The position numbers and the translations under genes are program-made. Below, one piece after another: positions 1-11,454 of a stretch of DNA of 64,000 nucleotides (the first letter of the stretch is position 1; each line of letters opens with the position of its first letter). The stretch comes from Pogostemon cablin. Lineage: Eukaryota; Streptophyta; Magnoliopsida; Lamiales; Lamiaceae. The notes under the pieces are model-generated. The model worked only from the letters and a program-made list of their open reading frames with translations, did no database searches and was not told the DNA's origin. The stretch lies in the NCBI GenBank assembly GCA_023678885.1, contig CM042962.1, positions 23,264,336-23,328,335 of the forward strand, written 5' to 3'.

Positions 1-1203
1 TCTAAAAGGATGTTGGATGCCTTGAAGTCTCGATATATTACTGGAGGGTTAGCTGTTTCATGCAAGTATTCTAGTCCTCGGGCTGCGCCTTGAGCAATTT
101 TCATCCTCGTATCCCAATCGAGAGGTTTTCTGCCTGGGCTTAAATCTTTACACAAAAATAAGACAATATTTAATGATATAAGATTCAAGCTTAGGAAGAG
201 CCTATGTTTCAGTAAGAAAATGAGGGGCATACTTAGAAGGTGGTCCTCCAGGGAACCATGAAACATGTACTCGTAGACTAAAATTCTCTGCTCTCCCTCG
301 GCGCAGTATCCTACAAGATTAACAAGATTCGGATGGTGAAGGAGACTCAACATCAACACTTCCACTAGAAATTCTCTATTTCCTTGGAAACCATTTCTGT
401 CAAGTTGCTTCACGGCAACATCCTTAGCAGAAACAGAAGAAAAACAAGTTAGCTGACACCAATCTTTTCGATAAAAATTTAAGAAATGAGACAATGACAA
501 TAGCAAATGGAGGAGATTACCATATCTTTCCTTACAAGGTGTCCCTTGTACACCCTTCCAAAACCGCCTTCACCAATTAAAGTTGCAGGGCTGAAGTCTT
601 GAGTAGCAATTGACAGCTCATGGAAAGTGAAAATATCAGCCGAGATATTGTTCTTACCAAGTTTATCGATTTCTTCAGCTACATACTTTCTTTTGCTGCT
701 ATCTGCAAATCTAGCAATTCATCAATATTATTTGTCTTAAAGCTATGAAGAAATACTAAGCGACTATATATGGTCTAAAAGAAGCTCTTATTTTTAAACA
801 GCAATACCGAACAGTTATTTCTAGACAGCAAAAACATGGTTCATTCAATCATTCACAAATGAACAAACAAAGGAAATCAAAAGTTAATGGATACATTCAG
901 AGCCTATGTTTCAGTAAGAAAATATTTCCCCAATAGAATAATGAGACCACATTGCATACATGGTTCACAAATTCATTCTACGGGATGCACCCATCATAAA
1001 GGTAAACAAGATTGCCTGCAGGAAGTGCACTAATCTCAAAATAAATGGAATGTTGGTTCCTATAATCTCTCTTTAATAAGAGCCAAACTACTATAATTGA
1101 ATGTCAAAAACTCCTTGAGAATGAGATATTTAAACAGAAAAACATTGGGACCAGTCAGAAAGATGCACTATATGACATTACAATATAACATTTATACATA
1201 TAC

Positions 1204-1238
<35 letters not shown>

Positions 1239-1620
1239 CGTTTCCAAATCTAGATGATAAGAACATACATCATTATCCTTTTTGTAAAAATCTATGGATA
1301 ATCATGTCTTCAGACTTGTGTCCTTGTTGAAAGGCAAGATCATTTTCATAAGGCTTCTCCCAATGATTGTTTAATTGAAAATTCTATATATTAGGTACAT
1401 TAATGCCTCAACTGGCCAAATTGAAAGCAGACATTCCAAGAAATAAAACATAAAATTTAAGAGAATCAGGGTAGGTATATACATGGTGTTTACCAGTTTT
1501 CATTGATATATTTGCTATGGAGGCCAAGGCCTTTGTATCCTGGTATGCATGAGTGCTCTTATCCAAAGAATCTTGGTCAAGTTTCTCTTGTGACATACAA
1601 CAAGAAAAACAGCTCAACAT
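1..1620 (-). CDS. RLCK-VII/PBL-type protein kinase, 5' four exons (partial)
   Basis: Four exons join in phase: 1620-1494, 702-521, 422-233 and 145-1. The 3' part of the gene lies beyond the left edge. The start at 1620 is chosen because it gives an N-terminus with Cys4, Cys7 and Cys8 (LSCFSCC), a typical palmitoylation site of membrane-bound receptor-like cytoplasmic kinases. Exon 2 carries the linker, the phrase FTFHELSIATQDF and the glycine-rich ATP loop GEGGFGRVYKG. Exon 3 has the VAVKQLDRNG lysine and HHPNLVNLVGYCAEGEQRILVYEYM. Exon 4 has LDWDTRMKIAQGAARGLEYLH and ends just after VIYRDFKASNILL, the catalytic loop, which reads YRD as is usual in this subfamily. Donors and acceptors are GT-AG throughout. 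The family phosphorylates Ser/Thr downstream of surface receptors in immunity and growth. Which PBL member this is cannot be told. The exon 3/4 junction rests on a weak acceptor. Confidence 0.9.
703..1493 (-). other. First intron of the kinase gene, with (AT)n tract
   Basis: This intron lies between the N-terminal exon and the ATP-loop exon. It is AT-rich, shows no coding content, and holds a TA dinucleotide run at about 1203-1236. The donor GTAAAC (1493-1488) and the acceptor TTTGCAG (709-703) are both clear. Confidence 0.75.
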
Positions 1621-3030
1621 CCTTTCTTTTTCCTTGTTATGTCAAGTCCACCATTTCAGATGCTTGTGCATCATCAAGCACCCGAATATTTCTTTCCGAT
1701 CCAACTGCTGATAAAAAATCCAATTCCAGACAGCATTAAAATCCTGAATTTCTCAGCACAGTTCAAGAAAAACCAGTGTTTTCCGGTCTCTCAAGAACTG
1801 AGAAGGATTCGAAGGGGGTAGTTTCAATTTTTTCCTGCCCTCAAAACTATATTGTTATGAAATATAATTGACTCAGTCAATTTTCTAAATATAGCCTTTG
1901 GTTTTGCTAACACCTTCCTTTAACATGAATAATCTATGGAAATAGATACATTACCTATTGTGTAGTGCTGGTGAAATCCACATCTGCTCATCTTAAATTA
2001 TTAGCTGCCCATCAATTGTCAATCCATTCATTTCATTATATCAATGGTCAATCCATTAATTTCGTTATCAAAGGTAAAAAGGGCAGCTTCCCTAATCCCT
2101 CTATGCTCAAGATTATTAGCACTTTTACCTACTCTCTCTACCACCTATCAAACAAACCTCATTCACCCAATAACAGAGCAATCAAGAATTCAAGATGCAT
2201 AAGATCCTTCATTCCATTTATTAATTTCCTTTTCCTTAAAAATAAAAACCAAAATTTTCCCCCGTGTTAGTTTTGGTTTGGCAAACGAGCACCCTATTTC
2301 CTTAGAGATAGGTCGTAAGAAAATGCCTTCAATCTACATTCTCTTTACAGGGATTAAATGGAAAATTAATATCATGTCAATGTCCGAAAGAAGTAATGCA
2401 CAAAAGAAATTTAAAATATAACAAAATTTGCCCTTTCAGAAATGCGCAAATCCCTCAGAACCAATTTCTCTTCAATGAGATTCAGTCTACTTTTAACGTT
2501 AAGACTGTGGAAAACATCATTAAAGGGATTCAATGCGCAGCAAATCTAAAAAACAAAAAATTAAACTGTCTGGAAACATAATATCACATAGCTGGATGAA
2601 GTCGACATCAATGGACATAATTTTCAATCCCTCAGAACAGAAGCGTCATCAATGGACTATCAGCCAATACTCAACGTCCTTCGCAGGGATTGATTTGATA
2701 ATACGAAAACGTTATAATGATGAAATCAGGAAAGGAAAAGAAGAAGCTTCGGAGAAGTGCCACCAATGGCGAGATCCTTAATCGTTCACTCTCCGTGTTC
2801 ACAGACGAAGATCCCTAATTCCATATAGCCAGCAGGGTTTTACACAAATGAAAAGTACCAAGAAAGCGCTTGTTCGGGGACATTATAAGAAGTTTGGGGC
2901 CATTATTAGAAAACTTAGCTAGCCGTTAGGTATTTATTTTATCTTATTTTGAGTCTTACTTCTAAGTTTTTTAGTTGATATTTGGTTCACCACGTGTGTA
3001 TAACTTTTTATACAATATTGTATATTCAAT
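1621..3030. other. Upstream region of the kinase gene, no gene seen
   Basis: This should contain the kinase 5' UTR and promoter. Short open frames exist but none has recognisable protein character. A relatively GC-rich stretch around 2690-2880 could be a distal 5' UTR exon or transcription start region, but no motif proves it. Confidence 0.4.
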
Positions 3031-3235
3031 CATTCCGACCAAATAACACAATTTTATTATATTAGACGTCCCGTTTAAATTGCACAATTTTCTTCTTTTA
3101 GTAAAAAGGGTTTATCAATGTCCCACCACTACCATCATATCTCTCTAATATATCTACTCACTTTACAAAAAATAATAATACTCCTTAATCTACGTGCAAA
3201 AAGCAAATGGTGTTGTTTGCCCGGGCCAGAGGGAG
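3031..3235 (-). mobile_element. Stowaway-type MITE
   Basis: The right end reads CCAGAGGGAG followed by TA. The left end is a decayed inverted copy. The interior matches, in reverse orientation, the MITE at 40811-41008, including the shared motif TTTGCACGTAGATTAA. The terminal CTCCCTCCGTCC-type repeat next to TA is diagnostic of Stowaway (Tc1/mariner) MITEs. Confidence 0.7.
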
Positions 3236-3593
3236 TACATGTTTCTTAATAATTGTATTCTTTATTTACATTCAGTTTTTCATTACAAAAAAAAAACTAG
3301 CACACATATATGTATAACTTTTTATTCAATAGTATATACATGTTTCTTAATAATAGAGTATATTTTTTTACACTCAATTTTTCATTAAAAAAACTAACAA
3401 AATTTTCAGAAAATTCGCTATCAAAATGTATATATTTTTGTTCATAATTATATATGTTTTTGTTAATAATTGTATACGTTTCAAAAGTAGCGTACCGCAT
3501 CCTGAAGTGCACGGAGGTGCACGGTAGAATTAGCCTTTTTTATTTAATAAAAGGACTAGAGATGGCACACCACATCTGTCTCGAGACTCACTA

Positions 3594-3712
3594 TACATAA
3601 AATAATAATAATCCTTAATTCACCTACAAAAAATAAATGAATACATTTCACAACACATAAAATAATAATAATTCTTAATTCACCTAAAAAATAAATTGAT
3701 ACATTTCAAGTG
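3594..3712. repeat. Tandem pair of ~60 bp
   Basis: Two adjacent copies share ACATAAAATAATAATAAT, then CTTAATTCACCTA, then AAATAAAT(G/T)GATACATTTCA. The pair looks like decayed MITE debris. The surrounding 3236-4239 contains AT-rich sequence with no gene. Confidence 0.65.
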
Positions 3713-4239
3713 GCTGGGAAAGTATTACATTAAGCTTCTTAGGCTAAACAAGTAATACCGTGCAACATAAAAAAAATATATTAATAATTATATTATTACA
3801 AATAAAAAATTTTACTCTACATTTTAATAAAAAATTTCTAATCCCCTAATGACCGTCTCTTGTAAGATCCGTTTTGACTATTAATCATTGAATGAATTTG
3901 CTATTTATTCCGGATAAAATCTCTTAACAAATATAGAGACTTATTTAACTGACCGAAGTCACATATAACCCAAGAAAATCTCATTCTTATATTAATCTTG
4001 ATTAATTTCTTGGATTATACCTGTACAACTAGTTTCATTTTTGAGATAGGGGGTTCACGTAACCCAATAAAATAATTAACATGTTGCTTTCTCTCCTCCC
4101 CTTATTATGACTATCTTTTAAATTTTATCAAAAAAAATTCAAACATAAATAATTCTCTTATTACAAATATATTTTTAATAAATTAAATACCAAATTATTC
4201 GTCTTTTCAATATCTTTAATTTGACATCTATATTAACTA

Positions 4240-4330
4240 CTCTCTTCGTCCCACCACAAGGGTGAAGAAACTTTTTACATGTAGATTAAGAGATATAATA
4301 TTTAATGTGTGTTGTGTACTTTTTACATGC
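4240..4330 (+). mobile_element. Truncated Stowaway MITE (left half)
   Basis: It begins CTCTCTTCGTCCCACCACAAG after TA and continues with the family motif TACATGTAGATTAAGAGATA. The right terminus is missing. Confidence 0.55.
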
Positions 4331-4739
4331 TATTTGACTCATTTACACCTCATGCTTAATCCCACCTAATCTGGATTGTTCCGAACAAGAGAAAAAAATA
4401 AAAAAAAGAAAAAAAGCAACCTTCCAATCGGGTTTCACTTCTTGAAATTATCCCAAAAAACTCCTCTAATCAAGAATTAACAAAGATTTCCAAATTGGAT
4501 TTATTTTCCTAATCAATAACATTCAGAAACACAGGATCCACTATCACTTCACTATCCAGGTGCACCTCGAACTTATGGTTTCACCACAGCACCTTCGTCG
4601 CCCCTTCGATGTCCACCGTTGACTCCAGCACCATCTCTCGCCGCCCTACGTCAACGACTCCAGCACCATCTCTCACCGCCCCACATCAGCCAGAAACTTC
4701 TTCGCGTGGTGGGCCAGCTCCAGCCCACTTAGCCGCGCC

Positions 4740-4846
4740 GGAAGCCGAAGCAACCGGCAGGACTACAGCGGCTGCAACCCGGCGTAGTGGATGCACATCT
4801 CGGTGTCGAAGTAGTGGATGGGCGCGATGTTGGGGTTGGTGACAAG
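4740..4846 (-). pseudogene. LEA-2/NHL-like gene fragment, downstream piece
   Basis: This is a GC-rich island in AT-rich DNA. Read on the minus strand from 4846 it gives VTNPNIAPIHYFDTEMCIHY, then AGLQPL and a stop. The NPN-x-P-I-x-Y-x-D pattern followed by a Y-x-G strand resembles the start of the LEA-2 (NDR1/HIN1-like) domain. The upstream part of the same frame lies at 17460-17505, on the other side of the retroelement at 4847-17459. The ~150 bp to the left (4590-4740) is also GC-rich but its frames are broken. The family assignment is inference from a short motif; a fragment of another gene is possible. Confidence 0.45.
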
Positions 4847-6019
4847 TGTTGGATTGTGTACTAAAAGTCTAGCTTTTTGTATGAACAATGTTATAACAAT
4901 TTTATTTGAAATGAGAATCATATGATTGCGTCTTATAATTTATTTATATGCATGATGCAATAGTCAACTTACTTATACTATAGATAATATGTTGTGCGAC
5001 AACACGCGGAAAATCATATTATCGGTTTCCTTATAAAGTATAAACAGATGCTCACAAACGAGATAGCCGGGACTCTCTATCGGGATGGTTGTAGTGTCAT
5101 TTGGTATTAGTTTGTTTTGATTATAGAATCACATTAGTGCACTTGTGTGTATTGAGCAGGACCACTTGAGATCGTTCGACTTATACTGACTTATAGAGGA
5201 ACTTGATCTCTGTTATTATGGATGTTCGTGCTCTTAATCCCTATACAATAACCTTGACGCGTAGGGCAGTATGTATTTCTTTGATTCATCAATGGGTGAG
5301 ATTTACATGTAATTAAATCAACAAACTCGGTGAGTTGAGAAATAGTGTTGTCTCTATGGTGTGCTGTTGATTGTAGAAGAATCTGTGTCTGTTATAGGTT
5401 GATGATGTCCCCTTAAGGAGCTCATAAGGATTATCATGTAAATCCTACAGGTGGATTTATTTCGGCATGATAATAAGGTTGAGTGGTACTACTCTCGGAT
5501 GAGATATTAATTAATGGAGTTGTCAATAACTTAATTAATTAATGGGCATTGTATATCTTAAACATGGGGAGACTAACGGACTCATAATAAGAAGGAACCC
5601 ATAACGTAATTATGGGATTAGAGCGGTAGTGAGTAATAATATTTTAGTGGTATATATTATTATTATTGGACTTAAGTATAAGCTTTGGGCTAAGCTTGGA
5701 TACTTAAGCCCAATGGAGGACCAACTCTAATTTTTCCTCCTGGTCCCTACTGTAGCCCATATATAAGTCATCTCAACTGTCCAGAAATCCTAATCTATGA
5801 GATTAATCATGCCTAATATGTGAGGAGGGTGAGGGAACAGCAGATTGAGAAGATCTCGAGGATCGTCGCCCACACGACGTCGAGATTGGACTTGGGAATC
5901 CATCTTCTCCAACATAACCTGGTGAAAGGTAATCGTTTCTATGATTTATTGCTTCCGCTGATTTAGAAATGCATGGAACCCTAACGGTTCACGTTAACCA
6001 AAAGATTCAAATGCCAACA
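4847..6019 (+). repeat. 5' LTR of the outer copia (1173 bp)
   Basis: It starts TGTTGGATTGTGTACTAAAA and ends TGCCAACA. It aligns along its length with 16067-17459, but lacks about 220 bp that the 3' LTR carries at roughly 17130-17350. The solo LTR of the same family at 28524-29890 has that segment too, so the 5' LTR has lost it. Confidence 0.9.
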
Positions 6020-6058
6020 TTTGGTATCAGAGCGTACCAACATTTGGTATCAGAGCGT
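6020..6058 (+). promoter_or_regulatory. Primer-binding site, tandemly duplicated
   Basis: TTTGGTATCAGAGCG directly follows the LTR. The PBS complements the 3' end of initiator tRNA-Met in the manner usual for plant copia elements. The 23-bp unit CCAACATTTGGTATCAGAGC plus GTA occurs twice in a row (6014-6036 and 6037-6059), so the LTR end plus PBS is present in two copies. Confidence 0.8.
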
Positions 6059-6059
6059 A

Positions 6060-6672
6060 GGTTCTATGGCTAAACGTGATATGTTGGGCTAGAGTTTATG
6101 TGAATTATGTACTTTTATTTGGAATAGAATCACATGAAATATTATGGTGTTGATTTATTGAGTAATCGATGGTTGTCCCGATGAAATCCCCACTTATTAT
6201 TATCGGATGTGTATGTGGATCATTGTCAATACCTTCCCTGTTCTTCACGCGTGCCTTGTGAGAGAAATCCCTAAGTTTGATTCACGACGGGCTCGCTTGC
6301 TTTGATCTTTGAAGAGGCGCTGATGAACGATGGCCACAATCCCACTGGCCGTCTGATTACCATCGAGAGCAGAAGTTGTGAACGGTGAGTGCGGATGTGC
6401 GTGAGGCATGTGATGTGCGAAGACGTGTTAAACGTTGATGGTCATTGGTGGAAGAACAAGGTGAGTCTGCTGGCGATGCATGTTTGAAGAGGACGACACC
6501 CGACGAGTGATTTGCCATGATGAGCGGTGTGGCTCTGCAGTAAGAAAACCCAGATCATGACGGTTTCACTAAGCGACGATTGCTAGTCAGTTTAAAGTCG
6601 ACAGAATAGCAACGGTGGTCCTCTGGCGTTGCGACGACAGGCGGCAAATGTCGTGATCTTTGCAGGGCGACG
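6060..6672 (+). other. Leader of the outer copia, left part
   Basis: This is untranslated leader sequence between the PBS and the nested insertion. It becomes more GC-rich toward the nested element. No open frame of interest is seen. Confidence 0.6.
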
Positions 6673-6899
6673 TGATGAAGATGCAGGAAACACAAGAGAG
6701 AAATATGGAAAAGTAATCTGTTATTCATCACATAATGAGATACAATCTGTGTTTATATACATGAACAAAGATATTTTCTAATCTAACGGAGTATCCTGCC
6801 ACGTAAGCAAGTAGTTGTAACCGACTTCTAACTGATCGGTGAGGCTATACTCTGTATGCAGGTGCATGCACTAGAAACTGTATATGATATGCCCCAATA
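6673..6899 (-). repeat. 3' LTR of the nested copia
   Basis: On the plus strand it runs from TGATGAAGATGCAGG to GCCCCAATA and pairs with 11228-11454. Confidence 0.9.
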
Positions 6900-6907
6900 C
6901 CCCCTCC

Positions 6908-7695
6908 TCAAGTTGGACAAGAAGATAAGTCCCTCATGCCCAACTTGCGAACAAAGATAGCAAAAGGTTGTCCACCTAAAATCTTAGTAAATCCATCAGC
7001 CACTTGTAGAGATGAAGGGACAAACCAAGGATCAACAAAGCCAGCCTTGTATTTATCCCTCACCAAATGACAGTCAATCTCCAAATGCTTAGTACGTTCA
7101 TGGAAGACAGGGTTAGCAGTAATATGAAGTGCAGCCCGGTTATGGCAATGAAGCGGAATAGGCAGTGGAACTGTGAGCTGCAAATCCTGAAGAAGAAAAT
7201 GAATCCATTGCAACTCACATACAATCGAACCAAGAGCCCTATACTCAGTCTCAGCGGAAGAACGGGAAACGGTAGATTGTTTCTTACTTTTAAAAGAAAC
7301 CAACGAGTGACCAAGAAAGATGGAGTAACCTGTGATAGACCGTCTGCTGTTCTTACAAGCAGCCCAGTCCGCATCACAGTAGGCCTCTAAAGAAGCAGGA
7401 CAGTCCGAAGAATAAAACAAGCCAAGAGACGACGTGGCCTTCAAGTAACGAAGAATATGCAGAGCGGCATTCCAATGAGCAGTGGTGGGGCTGTGACAAA
7501 TTGACTTAGTTGCTGGACACAATACGTGATGTCTGGGCGAGTCATATTGAGATAGAGGAGACGACCCACCAGTCGCCTATATTGATCGGGTGTATCAAGT
7601 AAAGAACCATCAGTGGAATGAAGATGAAGACCCAATGGCAAAGGATGAGAAACCGGCTTACAATCAAGCATGTTCATATCAGTGAGAATATCCAA
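6908..7695 (-). pseudogene. Nested copia: end of RT and RNase H
   Basis: There are two overlapping frames. 7695-7441 holds the RT connection region, with the copia phrase PDQYRRLVGRLLYLNMTRPD. 7522-6908 holds RNase H, with YCDADWAACKNSRRSITGYS, then FKSKKQSTVSRSSAETEYRA, then HERTKHLEIDCHLVRD. A frameshift lies between them, near 7500. RNase H removes RNA from the RNA-DNA hybrid during reverse transcription. The end of the frame lies just before the polypurine tract, as expected. Confidence 0.9.
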
Positions 7696-8216
7696 AATAT
7701 ACTTTCGTTGACAAAGGAAAATACCATCTGAATTGCGTAAGATTTCAACACCAAGAAAATACTTGGCAAGGCCAAGATCTTGATAGTGAAAGCCTCATGC
7801 AGAAACTGTTTAAGACCAGCAATCATCTCAACATCGGATCCTGTAATTAAAATGTCGTCGACGTATACTAGCATGGCCAAGAATAAACCATGTCGATGCA
7901 TTGTGAATAAACAGTGATCGTGATGAGACTGTACCAAGCCAAATGCTTTCAGTTTTGAACTCAACCCAATGTTCCATTCCCTAGAAGCTTGCTTCAACCC
8001 ATATAGACTCTTGACCAATTTGCAAACCTGTCCCGGCTTAGCTTTGGAGTAGCCTGGTGGAGGAAACATATAAACCTCCTCAGTGAGATGTCCATGAAGA
8101 AAAGCATTGTTGACATCTAGTTGATGGAGATCCCAATGATGCATAGAGGCTATGGAAAACAAGACCCGTACCGTAACCAATTTTGTCACCGGAGAGAAAA
8201 CCTCAAAAAAATCCAC
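7674..8216 (-). pseudogene. Nested copia: reverse transcriptase core
   Basis: This 180-codon frame has the copia RT signatures FFEVFSPVTKLVTVRVLFSI, HQLDVNNAFLHG, YGLKQASREWN and the catalytic YVDD at residues 118-121. The C-terminal ~30 residues read out of frame, so a frameshift near 7760-7790 breaks the enzyme. The fingers subdomain lies in the preceding frame, ending at 8186. Confidence 0.92.
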
Positions 8217-9187
8217 ACCCTCTTGTTGAGTGTAACCTTTGCCACCAACCTAGCCTTAAAACGATCCACGGTACCATCTTGTTTACGCTTAATCTTGTAA
8301 ACCCATTTACAACCAATCGCCTCCTTCCCCAAAGGCAAATATGTTAACAACCATGTCTCATTTTCCTCCAAAGCAGTGAGTTCAGCCTCCATGGCTTTAA
8401 TCCAGATGTCTGCCTTTGCCACTTGAGTGTAGAATGATGGCTCTTTATCGAGATAGACATTAGCAAGGATATAATCCTTTTCCCAACACGGAGGATGGAC
8501 CACTCTACCACTCTTGCGGGGAACTCGAGGAACGACAGAACAATCCGGTGAAGAAGCAAATGACGGAGAAGCCATATCAGGGGAAGAAGTGACAAAGTCA
8601 TCCATGCGGGCAAGGTCCTGATCAGTGGAAAATAATGGAGTGGAAGGATGACGAGCGGTAGACAAAGCTGAAAATGGAAATGTCTGTTCCTGAAAAACCA
8701 CATCATGAGAAACAAGAAATTGATCGTTATCAAGATCGTAGAGCTTATACCCTTTTTGACCCAGTTCATAACCAATGAAAATACAACGAAGAGACCGAGA
8801 CCCAAATTTACTCCGTAGTGGAAGAGGGACTGCAGCAAAAGCCAAGCACCCAAATATCTTCAATCGGGCAAAGTCAGGAGATTTGCCATGAAGTTTCTCA
8901 AATGGAGTACACCATTTTAAAAGTGCAGAAGGTGTCCTGTTGATGATGTATGAAGCATGCAAGACACAAAAGGGCCAAAAACGAAGAGGTAAGTGTGCAT
9001 GAAACATAAAAGCTCTGGCGACCTCCAATAAATGTCTATGCTTCCTCTCCACCACCCCATTTTGTTGGGGAGTATACACACAAGATTTCTCATGCAAAAT
9101 TCCCTTAGAAGCAAAAAAAATCCTGTATTGCAGATCCCAAAAATTCAACACCATTATCACTACGAATTCTTTTAACACAAAGATCAA
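8186..9187 (-). pseudogene. Nested copia: integrase C-terminal half and start of RT
   Basis: This 333-codon frame carries YTPQQNGVVERKHRHLLEVA, which contains the third acidic residue (Glu) of the integrase catalytic triad. It also has FGCLAF and FIGYELGQKGYKLYDL, typical of copia integrase, and then the RT N-terminus CKWVYKIKRKQDGTVDRFKA. Frameshifts separate it from the integrase N-terminal part (which ends near 9105-9187) and from the RT core. Confidence 0.92.
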
Positions 9188-10112
9188 ATTGCCGTTCTAT
9201 CATAAGAACAAAACGCTGCAAAAAACTTGTAGCCTCAGACTTCAATTTCATTAAGAAAACCCAAGTGCAACGACTATAATCATCCACTATAGTGAAAAAA
9301 TAAGGAGTATAAGTGTAGCACTCGTCCTTGCAAGGGCCCCAAATATCAACATGAATTAATTCAAAACAACAAGTAGTGTGTATTGAACTATTCCCAAAAG
9401 GTAAACGATGTTGTTTCGCTTTAAAGCATGTTTCACAAGATTTAACAGTTTCTAAAGCAGAGGAAGTACACATAGGTTTCAAAAAACTCAAATGATTCAA
9501 AGTACCAATGGAGGCATGGCCAAGAGCAGTGTGCCAAGATTCCAAAGAAGCTGTGCAGGACCGATGAGCAACTGTGTCAGACTTCAAAAGATATAAGTTG
9601 TCACTAAGATGCCCCTCCGAGAGTGTAGCATTACTCCGATGGTCCTGAAAAAAACACTTAGAAGCAAGAAAAATGCATCGCAAATCCGAATCCCGAAATA
9701 GTTGAGGAACGGATAGCAGGTTATACTTAAAACTTGGAATATATAACACTTCTTTAAGAGTGATACTAGGAGAAATGATTACATCCCCAACCAATGTGAC
9801 TGCAGTGACACGACCATCAAGAAGACATACAGTAGTTCGACTTTGTAAGGGGATCAGATTTATCATCAATTCAGATTGAGTGCACATATGTTTGCTAGCT
9901 CCAGTGTCAATAATCCAAGCATCCGTATTGTCTATGTCAACAGAAGATAAAGCAAACTGAGTAATAGAGGAAGTTGTACCTGCAAAATCCACGAATTGAG
10001 CGAAATGAACACCCTTAGCCTCTTTATTGTGTGTATCCATGAAGGCAACCATCTGCTTCATTAGAGATTGCAAGTCTGCAGGTATAACTCCTTCATGACT
10101 TTCCTTAGCCAT
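9105..10112 (-). pseudogene. Nested copia: protease, pre-integrase, integrase N-terminal half
   Basis: The aspartic protease active site DTGA lies at residues 69-72 (WIIDTGASKHMC), followed by VLYIPSFKYNLLSV. The GAG-pre-integrase zinc region is WHTALGHASIGTL with CETC. Integrase Asp residues lie in HVDIWGPC and in IRSDNGVEF. The last few residues are out of frame. Protease would mature the polyprotein and integrase would insert the cDNA. Confidence 0.93.
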
Positions 10113-11187
10113 AGATGTGTCACCAGAACCAAGATAATGAGCACAGTGTTTAACATTTTTTTCTTCTCTTTAAGCTCCTTATACCAAGATGGTATGCCAT
10201 GAATCTTAAAGCAAGTGGTGATATCATGGCCGGGACCATCACAGTGAGCACATATGAGTTTTGCTTTATCTTCCTTGGATAAGCGAGAAGAAGAAGAAGA
10301 AACACGGCCGGTAGTCCATCTCGGTGAGTGTGAGGTACCAGGTTTAGAAGAATAACCTCTGCCAAAAACAGAAGATTTGGCCGCCATAGCCAACGAATTG
10401 ATATCAGGAGTTGTAATATGAATGGAACGTTGGTGCTCGGTAGCAAGAAGAGTGGAAAAAGCCTTGTCAACCGAGGGTAAAGGATCCATAAACATCAGTT
10501 GATTTATCACAGAAGTGTAGCTATCGTGGAGTCCCATCAAAAACTGCATGAGTTTTTCATTCTAAAATCGGCTAGCTAGAACCTTCCCAGCGGTACAAGT
10601 ACAGATCACCTCTGGTTCCATACTACATAACTCATCCCAAAGCTTGCATAACCTGTTGAAGTATTCAACAATGGTGGTATTATCCTGCACCACCATACTG
10701 AGATCTCGCTTTACTCTATATATTAAAGGACCATTGCTCTGTCCATAGCGCTGCTCTATAGCATCCCATAATTCCTTCGAAGATTTAGCAAAAACGAAGG
10801 TATCGCTCAATTCTTTCATTAAAGTATTGAGAATCCATGAAATTACTGTCCAATCACCCTGCACCATGAATCGTATAAGACGTCGCTCGTCGGCGGCGGT
10901 TTAAGAGTACCATTAACAAATTGAAGCTTCGACTTTGCTCCGACAGCCACCTCCATAGCTAGCCGCCAAGAAAGGTAGTTAGAGCCTGTGAGTTGATGTG
11001 GAATCAGGATAAGTCCAGGATGATCTGCGCCATGGAGGTAAAAAGCAGCATCGGTGGAAGAAACAGCGGTGGAGGAGCTCGAAGATAGCGTGGATGTCGT
11101 CGCAACCATCGTGGATACGGTAGAAGCCTGGGTAGATGCTGACGTTAACAGTGGCCACTCAGTATTCCAAGCATTCCTAGATGCCAT
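10061..11187 (-). pseudogene. Nested copia: gag
   Basis: The start at 11187 opens with a Ser/Thr-rich N-terminus, then HPGLILIPHQLTGSNYLSWR, the common plant copia gag opening. Sequence continues in 10867-10562 (ELWDAIEQRYGQSNGP), an in-frame TAG at 10562-10564, and 10549-10061, which ends with a CCHC zinc knuckle CAHCDGPGHDITTC (Cys100-Cys113 of that frame). A frameshift near 10860 and the stop make it non-functional. Gag would form the virus-like particle in the cytoplasm. Confidence 0.9.
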
Positions 11188-11227
11188 CAGAAAACCAAAA
11201 AAAATCTATGAATCTGCTCTGATACCA

Positions 11228-11454
11228 TGATGAAGATGCAGGAAACACAAGAGAGAAATATGGAAAAGTAATCTGTTATTCATCACAAAATGAGATACAA
11301 TATGTGCTTATATACATGAACAAAGATATTTTCTAATCTAACGGAGTAGTCTGCCACGTAAGCAAGTAGTTGTAACCGACTTCTAACTGATCGGTGAGGG
11401 TATACTCTGTATGCAGGTGCATGCACCAGAAACTGTATATGATATGCCCCAATA
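11228..11454 (-). repeat. 5' LTR of the nested copia
   Basis: It has the same limits as the left LTR. It would carry the promoter for the nested element, reading leftward. A TATA-like stretch (TATATACATG on the plus strand) is present near 11310. Confidence 0.9.

Larger units (their letters stand above)
6673..11454 (-). mobile_element. Nested Ty1/copia retrotransposon (4782 bp)
   Basis: Two 227-bp LTRs (6673-6899 and 11228-11454) flank a complete but broken gag-pol on the minus strand. By eye the LTRs differ at about 7 positions (~3%), so this is a fairly recent insertion. The PBS TGGTATCAGAGC lies next to the right-hand (5') LTR at about 11216-11227, and a purine tract GAGGAGGGGG abuts the left-hand (3') LTR at about 6900-6912. 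Flanking 5-mers CGACG (6668-6672) and CGAAG (11455-11459) fit a target duplication with one mismatch. The 5' terminus reads TA rather than TG in both LTRs. It sits in the leader of the older copia. Confidence 0.92.

Noticed and set aside
1503..2781. Several short plus-strand frames (1503-1739, 1965-2270, 2396-2581, 2533-2781)
   Set aside because: They have no domain character, lie opposite or upstream of the kinase exons, and have composition typical of random AT-rich sequence.
4609..4842. 77-codon plus frame rich in Ser, Thr, Ala
   Set aside because: It is the shadow of the GC-rich minus-strand gene remnant; the minus frame has the more protein-like sequence.
8344..8853. 169-codon minus frame within the nested copia
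   Set aside because: It overlaps the integrase/RT frame 8186-9187, which has the real motifs.
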